Assembly (NCBI GenBank): GCA_963513935.1
Contig: OY740769.1
Coordinates: forward strand, 71,131,712-71,195,711
DNA length: 64,000 bases
Direction of reading: 5' to 3'
DNA from: Aphrophora alni
Taxonomy: Eukaryota > Arthropoda > Insecta > Hemiptera > Aphrophoridae
Positions 22,940-35,810 of the stretch are shown piece after piece. The notes below the pieces were generated by a model. That model was not told the origin of the DNA. It saw nothing but the letters and a program-made list of their open reading frames with translations, and did no database searches. Position numbers and translations under genes: made by a program. The stretch's first letter is position 1, and every line of letters starts with the position of its first letter.

Positions 22940-24424
22940 TGTAACACCTAGAAAAGCTTAATTTAAATTGAATAATGAAAAATAAGCGGGAATTGATATA
23001 ATTAAATTGGGAGGGGAAAACGTAAGTCAAAGACATGACTATTAATAATTCAAAATAAGGGAAATTAAATTAACTAGATTTCCAAACTAAAATAAATAAT
23101 AATGTATAAAGTATTATGTGTAATTAATAATGATAAATTAGATAGTGTTTGTTAAGAAAAATATAGACAAAAGACTTGTGTCAGGTGATGAATATGAACA
23201 GTATGCAATGAGTTGCGAGGAATTTTTATCGCTAACACAGCAAGATTGAGTAAGTGTCCGTGTGAAGGAATCTGTAGCCCCCGGACCAGGAGGTTATTAG
23301 ATTTTTCCACCATGCGTTAAAACAGTCTGAATAAGGAGCTTGGAGAGTAAAGATGTGCTAGAACAGTCTGAGTTGTAGTCTTGAGGTGTTAAGATGTGTC
23401 TGAGTCCAGAGTCTGGAGAGTAAAGATGTTTTTTAAAAGGAGTTTTATGGAAAGAGTTGGCATAGTGCGATGTATTAATTTGATATAGAACTATAAAATG
23501 AAAAGATTTTAACTGTCAGTCGTGAAGGGTGAAGGTGTGTTAAAAGTCTTGTTTAAACTGGACAAAGTGTTGAAAACGAGCAGCGTGTTTTCACACATAG
23601 ACAATAGACGTTTAGCGTGTATCGTACAAAAAATGTGTCGGTAGATGAACAATCGAAAAAGATTACATGAACTATCAAACTAAATAACATTATAAAACAC
23701 GGTCAGATAGTCGAGTGCAAATAAAAAACTCGAATTGTGCGGTTGATGCGATATGAACGGACGGACATCACTTGTGCTTCTAGGAAGAAAATCCTCAACC
23801 AAAAAGACGGTAAATCAGCGTTATTCAATGCTGAAAATAAATATCATGTATAAATATATGTAAACGTTTTATATGTAATGTTTTGTTTATTAACAAATTT
23901 TTATATTTTAAAGATTCATTTAATTTTTTTTGAGAAATAACAATTTTAGTAAAGTAAATGTAATATTAATAAAAATAGACAAATTTGATCTGTTTGTTTG
24001 TAGAAATTATTTAAATAGTTGCAACTTTAAAATTAATTCAAGATTTAAATAGACCTTCTTCAAAGGCATTAAAATTTCATTTCATTTTTTAATAGGATGT
24101 TAACTATAGTTGATTTATTTGATGTTTTTATAGTGATAAATGTTTTTGTATGATATTTTATCAATAAATTCATGTCAAGTATCAGCAAAAAAGAAGAATT
24201 ATTCATTTCACCAGGTAAATCACTGAGAGTACACTTTAAAAAGAACCTATGCCCGAGATTTTAAAATAATTAACTTCACTTTTTCTAAATTGATGTTCAT
24301 ACATCTGGCGCCCATAAATGCTGTGCAAAGTTTAAATTCAATAAAAAATAAACGTAACTTCTTTTCTTTTATAAAAATAAAATCACATTGTAATAATAAC
24401 CCGCTGTTTTTTTAATTTATTACA
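22940..24424 (+). mobile_element. Solo LTR, Gypsy-type, subfamily a
   Basis: Ends TGTAACAC...TTATTACA with target duplication GTGT (22936-22939, 24425-24428). It aligns as the reverse complement of the element-1 LTR over most of its length and carries TGGCGCCC at 24306-24313, 111 bp from its 3' end. There is no interior sequence, so it arose by LTR-LTR recombination. Confidence 0.85.
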
Positions 24425-24548
24425 GTGTGTGATTATGTTTCACACATATGAACTTGTTAATGTGAGAAAAGTTTCTCATATTGAATAAAAAGAACAATTT
24501 AAAACTAAATTGATAAAAAAATATTATTATTAATTAAAACTCAGTTAA

Positions 24549-24992
24549 CCCTTAACTAACATCATACGTCTTGAAGACGGGCGCAAAAATAAAAATCGGC
24601 GTATTTCCCCTCCTCTTGACCTATTGTTTTTGTCCGGCCGTCTAGCTGCCAGTCGGATGTTGGTCTTTTTCGGTGAAAATTGCCCCTTGGCTGCGCTATT
24701 TATAGTTTTTGATGACTTTCCGTCTGTGAGACGTATGTTGTTGTTTACGTGACTTTATTTTATAGTTTTTATCTATGGTTTTTATCGAGACGCGTGGTGA
24801 AGGACATTGTGAAAAGATGTTTCTGAACTAATTCTTCGTCCACTCTATGTATATATAGGTATGTAAAGCCATTTTACTGATTATTACATTTATTGATCAT
24901 TAATTATGCTTTTTTTCATTTAAATACCCATAGGTGTCTCCCAGACGTATGATGTTGATTGCATAACTCTAAATCATGATGTTAGTTAAGGG
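24549..24992. mobile_element. piggyBac-type MITE
   Basis: A 444-bp element with TTAA at 24545-24548 and 24993-24996 and 17-bp perfect inverted ends CCCTTAACTAACATCAT. GACGGGCG/AGACGTATGATG motifs form sub-terminal repeats. No coding capacity. Confidence 0.9.
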
Positions 24993-24999
24993 TTAAAAC

Positions 25000-26279
25000 C
25001 GATCACAATCCAGGCGCCTATCACCAAGCGATATAGAAGGAGGAGTGATAGCTCTCTTTAAAAAACCTTGGTCCATAAGGCCTTGGTAGCATTTTGTGAG
25101 GGCCCCTGTTTAGGGTTACAGGTGAAAATCGATCTATGGCTCTGAAGGCAAAAGAAGTTGCATCCCAACAGCAGAAGAACTTTGGTCAATGGCTTTAAAA
25201 TAGAAGAGGATGAATCCCAACTACAGAAGAGGCAGACGAACTACCCTAGGTTTACGCATCGAAGTAAACCCTGAAAGAAAATCTATAATTGCAATGCTAA
25301 TGGATAATGGACTTGAATAACGGAAACAATATTACAAGACAGGGTGACGGACACCCAGAACCAACACGTGTGGAGGTGTCTGAGCAGGCCTCCCATGGGT
25401 TGTTAACCAATTACTGTGAAATGCATGTGTTGAGGAACTGAATCCATGCAGGAAATGCTACTGGAATGGACAATAAAATGAGAAATGGGCCCATGGATTC
25501 TGGAGAAGATCAGCAATTAATTGCTAGAAAAGGATCTGGTAAATAGGACTTCTTTGGGTAAATCTGATTCTGACAAAAATAACGAAAATCCTTTTGGGAA
25601 GAGTAAAATATAAAAGAAATCTTATGTGAAATAACGAAATAATTTATAGACAAATGTTGGGTGTGTAAATACAAATAAAAATCCAAACAAGAAAGATGTT
25701 ATGAAACAATCAAAATCAGATAAATCGATTTCTTCAACAATACAAACCCAGTATAATGAATAGGAAGTGGTCAAAAAAATTAAAATTAGAACTTGAGGCC
25801 ACTAGAAGAGAGATTAAGGAACAGAAAAAATATTATGAGTAAATTAAGTTTTAAAACCATACAGTCTGCCTGAGACGGATAAAGAAGAGAAAATTTTGGT
25901 CGTGAAACAACTTTATTACTACCAAAAAATTTAAAAAAGGAACCAGAAATAAAAGAAAATAACCCAGAAGCCAAAACAATCAAATCTGTTCCTCCACCAA
26001 TAAACCTTAAATAATCTTTAAACCACCACCAATAGCAGTGAGTAATCTGAAAAACTATAATAAAATCAAACAAAAGATACAATTAAAAGAATTAATTTCA
26101 GTATAAATGTGATTAATAATGACCAAATAAAAATTAATATAAACATTGAAGTAGAATATAGAGAATTAACAAAATTATTTAACAATATTCAGGTGGAATG
26201 GCATACCATTATGATCAGAAACCTCCATCTGTCAAAAGAAATCAAAGAAGTCAAAAGTACTCAAAAAATAAAAAATAAA
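25000..26279 (+). pseudogene. Jockey-type LINE (copy 2), 5' region and ORF1
   Basis: First part of a plus-strand LINE. Near its end it codes for IKININIEVEYRELTKLFNN then IQVEWHTI and MIRNLHLSKEI, the conserved region before the zinc-knuckle part of Jockey ORF1 proteins (an RNA-binding gag-like protein). Stops and frameshifts abound upstream (PPINLK, KKEPEIKENNPEAK and similar pieces). The 5' border is uncertain. It is cut by the minus-strand LINE at 26292-28405 and resumes at 28418. Confidence 0.65.
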
Positions 26280-26291
26280 AGAACTGAAAAT

Positions 26292-28405
26292 TTTATTTAT
26301 TTATTTTTTTTATGGAGGTGAAAATCTTCAAAAGACACCATTGCACGCAATGGTAGTGTGGGATTTTTACCCACTAAAAACACCCCCGGTTATCATAACC
26401 AGTCCACCAGACCGACAAACGATTTTATTTTCTTACAAAGAGTCGCTGTGTATGAGAGAATTAATAGAAAGACTCTCCGCTACATCAAGCCATTAGATCA
26501 TGAGGCTTCTTTCTGCTAAGGCGACGGATGTCACCGCCTACGTTTAGTACACTTAGCATGTCAGGATTTACATGCTTCCGCAATCGCATGTCATGTCCAC
26601 ATGCATACCTCTTCATCTCCTCCGTTACCAGGCCAATTCGCAGGTCACGATGGAGATCTTTATTTCTTACGTACCATGGCGCATTGACCATTCCTCGCAG
26701 TACTTTGTTCTGAAATTTTTGAATCATCTGAGCATTTGTGTTCTTTGTACAGCCCCATAATTGAATGCCATATGTCCACACTGGCTTCAAAATTTGTTTA
26801 TAAAGCAAGATTTTGTTTCTGATCGACAGTCCGGAGTTACGTCCGAGCAGCCAGTAAAGGTTTCGATACTTGATGTTCAGTTCCTCTTTTTTCTTTTTCA
26901 CATGCTCCCTCCACTTGAGCTTTACATCCAGGGTCATACCCAAATATTTAGCAGTGTTAGCACAGGGTATGATTTTATTGTGAATGGTAATGTGGGCATT
27001 TACTATCTTCTTGTATGTGAAATTTATATGTGTGGATTTGTCTTCATTGAGTTTTATGCGCCATAATTCTGTCCAGTTTACTACATTGTTAAGAGCTTTT
27101 TGCAGCTTATTCCTGGCACAATCAATGTTGGTATCGACCGCGAGGATTGCTGTGTCATCCGCAAATGTTGCCATCATAGTTTCGCCATCATGTACTATGT
27201 CTCTGGTGTACAAAAGATAGAGTACAGGGCCGAGGACACTTCCCTGGGGAACTCCTGCTGCTATATCTTTCAAGTCTGAAAATTCTGAGCCGTATCAAAC
27301 TCTAAAGCATCTGTCTGCTAGGTATGATCTTAGAATTTCAAAATATTGTTTAGGTAGATCTCTATGCAATTTGTAAATGAGGCCTTCATGCCAAACCTTG
27401 TCAAAGGCTTGCGCAACGTCAAGGAACACTGCAGAACAAATTTTATTTTCCTCGAGTGCGTTTTCCACAATATTGGTTATGCGATGCACCTGGTCTATTG
27501 TCGAGTGCTTCCTTCTGAAGCCAAACTGATGGTTCGGTATCAGCTTTCTTTTCATTATGATACGCTCAAGTCTTTTCATGAGTAGTTTTTCAAAGATCTT
27601 TGACATTACAGGTAATAGAGAAATTGGTCTATACGATGTGACCTCTGTGGGTGGTTTTCCTTGCTTTGGTATGACAATAACCTCTGCAATTTTCCAGAGT
27701 CGAGGAACATGCTTGAGATTTAGGCAGGCGTTAATTATGTATTGTAATTTAATGAGTGCTATCTCTGGCAGCTCCTTTATAATCCGTCCTGTAATAAGGT
27801 CGAAACCAGGTGCTTTGTTGTTGTTGAGGTGTCTACATATGTGTTTGAGTTCTTTAAGAGAAACGAGTGTTATTCAACATCGTCTACCTTATCTACAAGC
27901 ACTGTGTTTTCTTTATCTGTGATTTGTTGGAAGGGTTTAAACACATTTGATAGGTGGTCTGCGAAAACATCAGCTTTTTTCTTTGAATTTCCTACCCAAG
28001 AACCATCTTGCATTTTTAAGGGTGGGTCCTGAAGTGGGGGCCTTTTAAATCGCCTCGCTGTTTTCCAGAGCGAGTAGTTTGTTTTATCATCGGCAGTCAG
28101 GTTACAAAGGAAATTTCCAAAAGACTCATTTTTAAAATCTTTTATTGCAGTTTTTAGTCGATTACTAAGACGGTTTGCAATGATTTTGTCACCAGGAAAC
28201 CTTGATCGTTGCCACTTTCTTCGAGCATTCCTTTTCTCCATGATTAGTTCTATGATATCAGCCGGATAGGTTGTTGCAACTTGATGGATTTTATTTACAG
28301 TTGGAGTACTATTTTTCGCTGCTTCCTGTACGTCAGCAACAAATTGTTCAATTTCTTGATCTATTTGACTCACACTCAGCAATGGCACTTCAATGTCAAC
28401 AAAGT
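26292..28405 (-). mobile_element. Jockey-type LINE (copy 1), 5'-truncated
   Basis: An exact 12-bp duplication AGAACTGAAAAT (26280-26291, 28406-28417) brackets this insertion into the plus-strand LINE. The tail on the minus strand is A-rich with AAATA units, and the 3' UTR contains AATCCCACACTACCATTGCG. Only the ORF2 part from just before RT to the C-terminus is present (2.1 kb), the usual 5' truncation of target-primed reverse transcription. Confidence 0.93.
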
Positions 28406-28442
28406 AGAACTGAAAATGAAGTAATAAATATCCCTCTTCCAC
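26485..28442 (-). pseudogene. Jockey LINE reverse transcriptase (copy 1)
   Basis: Three open pieces make one RT. From about 28405: KKRNARRKWQRS-type linker up to VDDVE. A frameshift near 27866 leads to SYRPISLLPVMSKIFEKL, then FLDVAQAFDKVWHEGL. After one in-frame TGA between 27295 and 27273 it continues with AAGVPQGSVLGPVLY, the catalytic ATFADDTAIL, and KYLGMTLDVKLKWREHV to the end at 26485. All core RT motifs are present, but one frameshift and one stop inactivate it. The RT is normally encoded with an endonuclease, here truncated away. The first residues (28442-28406) belong to flanking sequence. Confidence 0.9.
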
Positions 28443-30223
28443 TTTTTATGTTAATTTTTTGTAGCTCGGAAAACATTAAGAAGGTGTATGATATACAATA
28501 TATAAATCATATGAAGATAAAAATTGAGGCTGTGAGAAGTAGCAATCTTATTCCACAATCTAAAAAATATCAGTGCTTTAGTCATACACAGAGATTCTGC
28601 CAATGTATCCCAGTATGTGTTGAATATGCAAGATATCATTTAACCATCATTTACAATATCAAAAGAGATGTACCACCTAAATGTTCAAATTGTACCGGAT
28701 CACTCAGTTGCGTAGTTACCAAAGAGATGTAAAAAAGGTATGATTTAACTACCAGAGATGGACACCAAAAGAACCAACCTAGGACATTCACACAGAATAA
28801 TGTTAAAAATGGATTATTCTATGCAAAAGTGACTAAAAAGAAAGTAGCTGAGTCATTCATTCCCAGCTACCCAAAGTGAAAACTGCAAGCATCATAAAAC
28901 AGTTAATGCAAAGTATAATAGAGAAAATTGATGTAGTTGTTGAAAGAGTTGAGAAACTAGAAGCCAAGGGCAGTGGTATAACCACTGAAATAATGCATGG
29001 TTCAGAAAGACCTAACAATTGCTACTTGGCATGTAAACAGAATTCTTAATAACAAACAAAAATTTGAGATATTTCTCAACAAATATTTCATAGTTGTGTG
29101 CTTTATAACAGAAACACATCTGACAAATCAGTCTCTTCCAAAAATAAAAGAGAGGGTATAAAGTGTATTATGCTAATTATCCTGATAATCAAGCAAAAGG
29201 GGGCAACACAGTCTTAAAAAAGACTCATTAAGTCATATTGAAAAACTTCATCTGGAAAAGGCAGAAATTCAACTCACCTTAGTGGAGATTAAATTTAACA
29301 AGCAAAACTTAAAAGTAGGAGCTATATATTGTCCACCTATATACAACTTAAAAAAGAGGAGTACATATCTCTTACATATATGTCAGGTGAAAGATCTATA
29401 GTGGATGGTAACCCCAATGCCAAACTCGTTGATTGGGGATCATGGTTAACAACCACAAAAGGTAGGGAATTCAGAGAGACCGGATGTAATTTTTGCTCTA
29501 CAGATAAACCTACCTACTGGTCAACTGATTCAAATAAGAATCCTGACTTGTTAAATTTCTTTATAACAAGGAATCTATAACCCAACTTTAATGACATTGA
29601 AGAGGATCTTAAGCTCAGTTCTGATCATACAGAGGCTAACATGATTCTGAGTTTAATATAACTAATAAAAAAGCAAACCCAGTGCTAGTTGATAAATATA
29701 TAGATCGGGAGAAATGATCTCCAAAACAAAATTAACCTATACATCAGTTTGAGAACGAACCATACAGTTGAATGAAGAAGCGATGAAGTTTGTCAGATTA
29801 ATTCAGGAAGCAGCCATGAAAAACACCAAGAAACTTACTCATATAAATAAAGGTAATGACTCTCCATTGGAGATCAGAATAATGGTCAAGGATAAATGAA
29901 AGGCCCGAAGGAGGTGGCAGCAATCAAGGGATCCAGTAGACAAAACTGTTTTAAATTATAAAATCCAAATGGTCAAAAGGAAGATACAAAGAAGAATCTA
30001 TCAATTCTTATTTACTGAATTTAAGACCCGATGAAGAAACAGAATAATCACTGTGGAAAGCTACTAAAATAATCAAAAGATCTGTAGCACAAATTCCTCC
30101 AATAAGAAAGGAAGATTATACATGGGCTTATAATAACAAACAAAAGGCTAACTTTCTAACTATCTGGGAGATATCTTTCAACCTAATCCTAATTCAATTG
30201 GATGTTATTGTTAAAGCTACAGA
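28418..30223 (+). pseudogene. Jockey-type LINE (copy 2), ORF1 end and ORF2 endonuclease
   Basis: Continuation of the LINE after the nested insertion. It reads INHMKIKIEAVRSSNLIPQ and KKYQCFSHTQRFCQ, then CSNCTG: the pre-C2HC and zinc-knuckle region of ORF1. ORF2 starts about 28990 in broken frames: CFITETHLTNQSLPKI, VGAIYCPPIYN and the DGNPNAKLVDWGS segment match an AP-type endonuclease. A linker with KARRRWQQSRDP follows. A solo LTR (30228-31695) splits it before RT. Confidence 0.8.
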
Positions 30224-30227
30224 AAAC

Positions 30228-31695
30228 TGTAATACATATAAAACTGAAGGTTTTATAAATATTACTGAAGTTAGGTTATTTTTACTTTTTATTATTTATA
30301 TTAATTTTAAGTTTAGAATGAAGTTGTATTTTATTAATTTTAAAACTTTACACAGCTTATGGGCGCCAGGCAGCTTTCGCTTACCAATTTTGAAAAAGAA
30401 AAGAAGTTAAATATTATAATATCTCGAGCATGGATTCTTTTAAAAGGGTACTCCACAGTGATTCCAGGTTTCAAATGAAGAACTCTTTTATATGCTGAAA
30501 TTTTACATAAATTTATTAAAGACAAGTAATTTTTTATACATTAGCATTTGTTATAGAGACATATATCATGGAAACAACTATAGCTATTATCTTAGTTAAA
30601 TTACTTTTTTATTTTTTCTCAGAAGGAGGTTTAATCTTTTATTCTTTGAATTTGAAATTGACTCTATATTGCAACAAAAAATTATTTTATGAATAAAAAC
30701 AAATTGACAACATCTGATTTTTTAATATGAATTTTACGTTCCTTTTATAAAGATAAATATGTTCTTAGACATTTATTATTCTTTTAGATAAAAAGAAATT
30801 GCTATCCTTTATACATTAAATTTATATAATAAAAATTAAAACATTAAACATTGTAAATTTCTATACAATAACAGAGTAAATATAGTGTGTTATTTAACAC
30901 AAGTTACCAGACCATAGTCATATTGTACATAATTCAATGGTGTTCCTGCAGCCTCCAAAAAATGCTGTTGATCTATCCGTGGCAAAATTGTATTTGCACC
31001 TCGCGAATGTTTGTAAAAAGAAAATCTGCATGCTAATTGTCAATTAATTGTCTATTCGCGTGAAAACGTCTAACCAATTTAACTGTTCAAACAGAGTTTT
31101 AACACACTCTCACCCTTAATCGATCAACGATTAAACTCTTCATATTTTTTATTGTTCTAGATATCAAATTATTACATCACACAATGTCCGTTCTTTCCAA
31201 TAAAGTCTCTGAAATTCTTACTCTACTTGACAGATACACATTTTTATTAAAACACCTCTATACCAACTTTTACTCGACCTTCCATCTCAACACCCCAAAC
31301 TAGACTGCCGGCCTCATGGTGGGTTTCTCACTTCCGTTAATTTTCAGGGTTTACCCTTCCTGTATCATGGACTCTATTCAAAATCTCGCCGTATCAGCAT
31401 TATCTGTTTCATCGAATGCACTGTTCAATACTACGCACATGACAACTAGTTCTTTTTACAAAGTTATATTCACACACAAAATTATTTAATTTCTTATAAC
31501 TAAAATTTCTTAAAACCTATACATTATTATTTATTTGTGTTTGGAAATCTATATTAATTGAATTTACTTTATTTTAACTTTTTAAAGACATAAGTCACGT
31601 TTTCGACTTACGTTTTCCCCTTCCCTATTTATTTCTCTACGATTTCCCACTATTATTTATTATTCAAACTGGATTAACTTTTTTTAGGTGTTACA
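30228..31695 (-). mobile_element. Solo LTR, Gypsy-type, subfamily a
   Basis: Ends TGTAATAC...GTGTTACA with duplication AAAC (30224-30227, 31696-31699). It has the GGGCGCCA block at 30361-30368 and aligns with the element-1 LTR. It is inserted in the plus-strand Jockey LINE, whose RT resumes right after it. Confidence 0.88.
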
Positions 31696-31699
31696 AAAC

Positions 31700-32300
31700 T
31701 TACAGGGAGAGGGAATAACCTTAGTTACTGCTTAGAGGTTGCCAACGAGGCTGTAAAAACACCAGGATTTGATTTATTCACCAGTAAAATCCTGAAACAG
31801 TTGCTACATAAATGAGTAGTCATGCTTACATATCTTATAATGCAGTTTTCTGTCTTAAACATAATCCATATATTTGGAAGGTGGCAGAAATTATTTTTTT
31901 GCCAAAATCAGGAACCCCAGCAAACCTTGTTACCTCATACAGACCTATGTCATTACTTCCTATTATTGCAAAATTATTTGAAAAGCTGTTCCTTAGACTA
32001 AGACCAATGATTGAAATAATAGATTAAATTCCAATTATCAGTTTAGGCTTAGGCAGAAACATTCTGAAATAGAACAAATGCATCGTATCACTGATGTTAT
32101 AAAACATGCTCAAAAGGAAAATCAAGTTTATTAAGCCATCTTTCTAGATGGGTCACAGGCATTCAAGAAAGTGTGGGATGATGGTCTAATCCACAAATTA
32201 ATTAAATAGTACCAAAGCAATATGTACAAAATATAACTAAGGCACTTGACAAATGGCAATATGAATTGTGTCTGGACTGAAAACATTCCAAATCCAGGTC
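31700..32300 (+). pseudogene. Jockey-type LINE (copy 2), RT N-terminal part
   Basis: Reads PYIWKVAEIIFLPKSGTPAN and SYRPMSLLPIIAKLFEKLFL, then HRITDVIKHAQKENQ and IFLDGSQAFKKVWDDGLIHK, equivalent to the start of RT in copy 1. Several stops and frame changes. It fades out at about 32300 before the FADD motif, so the 3' end of this LINE is missing. 32300-32980 shows nothing I can name. Confidence 0.8.
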
Positions 32301-32983
32301 CTTTTACTAAGCCACAACATTTTATCTTTTACAAGTAACTAGTATTAAACAAATTAAATAAATTTAAGTAGACCTAACATAAACTAAAACAATTACACTT
32401 TGTAATTATTTTGAATCACAATGTTCAGTTCATGATACCATATATCAACCAGGAATGTTAAATCTGACTACTCAATCACCAAAATTACTTTTATAAAAGT
32501 GTTAGATAACTTATCAAAGACAAGTCAATAGTGAAAATGATGAGAATTGTGTCTTTGCTCTATTGTAGTGATAAAATCGCTGATCAGCATTTAATACCAA
32601 TTAGTTCAACCCACTATCAATAATGTTAATAATGGTAATTTTACAATCACAGATCAGTGAATCACTAAAACCATAAACTAATTTTTGATGAACCTATCTC
32701 AATATAAGTTTATAGGTTTTAACTCCTTTGTTGTAATTTATATAAAACCAATCAGTTCTTAAACATTATTATTATTTTTGATTAGTTGCTTACATAATTA
32801 TTAGCTACTAATTTTCAATCTATAAAGGCTTATTTTTCAATTTAAAAAGCTCTATTAATAATGATAGATTGCAAAAAGAAAGCCACTGAAACATCATGCT
32901 AAACAAAATTTTATTCTTGATCCTTTTTAAGACTTTTGTTTTCATTGAAAAATTATTCTGGCAAAATCCTAACATATTCTTAA

Positions 32984-33743
32984 CCCTTCGGTGGGCGCGA
33001 CTAGCAAGGTCACACGACTGGGTGTGTCGCGGCAATTTGGCCGCATTGCATAATTCCGCTTTTGTCCTCACGTAAACTAATTTTAAGTCATCACATTATG
33101 TTATTTGTTATTATAATTTGTTCCTTAATGATTTATTCTATTTTACAATGTCTTTATAGTAATTTATTTTTTATTTTAAAAATTTAATTTTAATTTCTCA
33201 TGTTTTGTTATGTAATATTTGAAACATAGACAACAGTTAATGAATTATAAACACTGGTCTAAAAAAGTATTGAATTTTATACAAGAAACATGACAAATAT
33301 TCTACAGAAACATTGACAATTTCATTACGATTGAAATAGTGATCCATTATTGTACAGCAAAGAAGTTCATAAAAAAAAACACTATAAATCACTTATTTAC
33401 GAGAACGTATAAAAATGGAGAAAGTATATAGAATGTAAACACTGTACAAAACACTAAACTAAAACGCTAAACACAAAACTACCTGAAGGATAAAAGTAAC
33501 TTTGTATTCTAAAACACAGTAAGAGCAGTTACACGATTGGGTGCACCGTGGCAACTGGGCTGCAGACTGACTACATCGCTGAAGACGGATGGACTGAATC
33601 ATTTTTTTTTATAGAATTCCTGTTCCTTATAGTAATATTGACAAATACTCAAAGCCTAAAAAATTTTTATCCATCGATACCTACCGTAAGATGTGAAAAT
33701 TAAATATTGCGGCCAATTTGCCTCCGACGCGCCCACCTAAGAG
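32984..33743. mobile_element. piggyBac-type MITE abutting exon 4
   Basis: TTAA at 32980-32983 and 33744-33747. Ends CCCTTCGGTGGGCGCG and, inverted, CTCTTAGGTGGGCGCG. A second inverted block GCGGCCAAATTGCC lies inside both ends, and a diverged internal copy of the left end is at about 33525-33570. 760 bp, no ORF of note. Only 35 bp separate its right TTAA from the exon. Confidence 0.87.
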
Positions 33744-33782
33744 TTAAAATAGTATTGAGAAATGTTATTTTATATTTTTCAG

Positions 33783-33937
33783 GACTATGTGCTATGAATG
33801 GTGATACTGTACTTACATTAGACAATACAACTGTGACAACATCTCTCGGCAGTTGTTTTACAGTGGCAGTGGCAGATTGTTCAGCTTATTCTCGATTTGT
33901 TGTCTTGGTTAAAAAGGCAATCAACCCTAAATATCTG
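33783..33937 (+). CDS. LLTP gene exon 4 (vWD domain start)
   Basis: Acceptor TATTTTTCAG|GA completes the Gly codon opened in exon 3. Donor CTG|GTAAAA. It codes for residues 190-241: GLCAMNGDTVLTLDNTT, SLGSCFTVAVADCSAYSRF and VVLVKKAINPKYL. The spacing of cysteines and the TLDN motif fit the start of a vitellogenin vWD domain. Confidence 0.85.
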
Positions 33938-34228
33938 GTAAAACACTGTAATTTTTTTTTTCATATTAGAATAATTTTAAAATGTGTATTTAAGTGTTAA
34001 AATGTGATAGTTTCAATTTTTAAAAACCTGTTTTATCAGTAACAATTCAAATTAATATTTCACAAAACGGTTAATAAAATTAATCATATTCAAAGTTTTG
34101 GCACCTAGCTTGAATAATGTTAACAAACTATATAGTTTATAAGAACATAAGAGTGACCAATGGTATTGATTATTTTATAAATTTTCAAATCTGAAGAATG
34201 ATATAAATGATAATAAGAAACTAACATC

Positions 34229-34235
<7 letters not shown>

Positions 34236-34277
<42 letters not shown>
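34236..34277. repeat. (TA)n microsatellite
   Basis: About 42 bp of nearly pure TA repeats in intron 4. Confidence 0.93.
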
Positions 34278-34279
<2 letters not shown>

Positions 34280-34739
34280 AATTTTGTAAGAGCCAAAATT
34301 TAAAGTGTTGGAGTTGGCCTACAGCGTTCTGAGATAGCTCATTTTAAAAAGGTAGAGATGCACGGAAAAATATGGTACATTTTAAAATAAAAACCCATTA
34401 AAGTTAATTATTCAAAAATAAAATTTGGAATTTTCCCATTTAAATACATACATTCATCTAATGTTTATTTTAAGCTGGACAACTTTGACAAAGCTACGAG
34501 ATATAAACAACTTCATTTCACAGCAGTTAGTTAAAATACATTAATTTAATGTTTGCTTTCCTATGACAGGTTACTAGTTTAAAAATAACATGGAAGTAAA
34601 TGACTTATTTAAGAAGTTTAGGTTAAGAATACAATGAGTGCTTATTTATTATACAATAATTTTCTGTATATTTAATTCCATTTTTTTAATTAATTGTGTT
34701 CCTTTTTGTAGTTGTATATTGTTCTAAATATATTCTGTC

Positions 34740-35810
34740 ACCAGATGTGATATGAATAAAAACATAAGAGGAGGGCCATGTGTAGGCGAGGTAGAGTTTT
34801 TGCCAATGTTTCCGACAGCTGACGTGAATGAAGAGAACGTAAAAGCGTAGACCTAGATGGCCATAATAGAACTAAAAGGCCATAATAGTGAGAATGTTCC
34901 TTATCCAGATAGTCAACCAATTTTTAAATGTTGTTATTTCTGAAAATGATTTTGGTCAGTTAGACCATATGTATAGATGTCAAACATTGCCCAACCTAGA
35001 GTGAACACAGAACTACGGAATATTATCTTAACAAAAAAACTTTGTTGATAGTATACGGAGATATAACAGTGTTGTGGAATTTGCCACCCTTTCTGCATCA
35101 CTGCACGACATTCCTGGAAATGGTCCATATACCTTCAAAATACAAGGTCAGATTCATAGATTTATATCATATTGTTCCCTGTGCATGGCCAGCCACTTTT
35201 ATGTAAACAATTAAATATAAATGATTTAACATCTGCTTACAACATTCCTTTAGGCAGATTAGAGAACAAAGATCTAGAGGTAGATGTACTGAATAGTTTT
35301 TGCACGATTTTGGCTGATAATCCTTCCAGTCAGGCTTTAAAAAAAGCATGCAAATTATTGAGAGATGAAGAAACATGACCAGTTCTACAAAACCTGGACT
35401 TGTGTATTTTTATGGACAAGCAACATAACAAACACCCAACTGCTAACAAAATAGCTAGTGTATTCATTTTTTAAAACAGCGAGCCGCCTAATCATCACTA
35501 TGTGATTGTTCTTGGTTGGGAAGGTGGAGCAAGGTTATTATTGGTTGTAAGACCTCACTGTGATATGATGTTGTATCCACCGATCTTTTCTTATAGTGAA
35601 CCTGGTTGAAATAATGATACATAGTGGAGTACAAGGCCAACCTGCACGACAAAAATTTACTTTGCTACAGTTTGTATGTTATAGAATTGATATAAGGAAT
35701 GGCTTTTCCCATATGCTTCAAAGAAAAAATTGTTCTAGGAATATTTAGTGGACCAATATTAAAGAGTGGAAGAAACATGAATTGAGTAAATTCACAAGCT
35801 TCAAACAGAG
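34740..35810 (+). pseudogene. Helitron Rep/helicase protein remnant, part 1
   Basis: Broken plus-strand frames: NDFGQLDHMYRC, then RYNSVVEFATLSASLHDIPG joined to NGPYTFKIQGQIHRF, then LNSFCTILADNP and SEPPNHHYVIVLG, PHCDMMLYPPIFSYSEPG, all in the order of the N-terminal domain of animal Helitron proteins (rolling-circle Rep plus helicase). Stops and frameshifts are frequent. Cut by the solo LTR at 35811. The true 5' end of the Helitron was not found. Confidence 0.78.

Noticed and set aside
26528..27922. Several plus-strand ORFs
   Set aside because: Antisense shadows of the minus-strand Jockey reverse transcriptase.
34738..35376. Minus-strand ORFs of 60-69 codons
   Set aside because: Antisense to the Helitron remnant, which gives family-like text on the plus strand.
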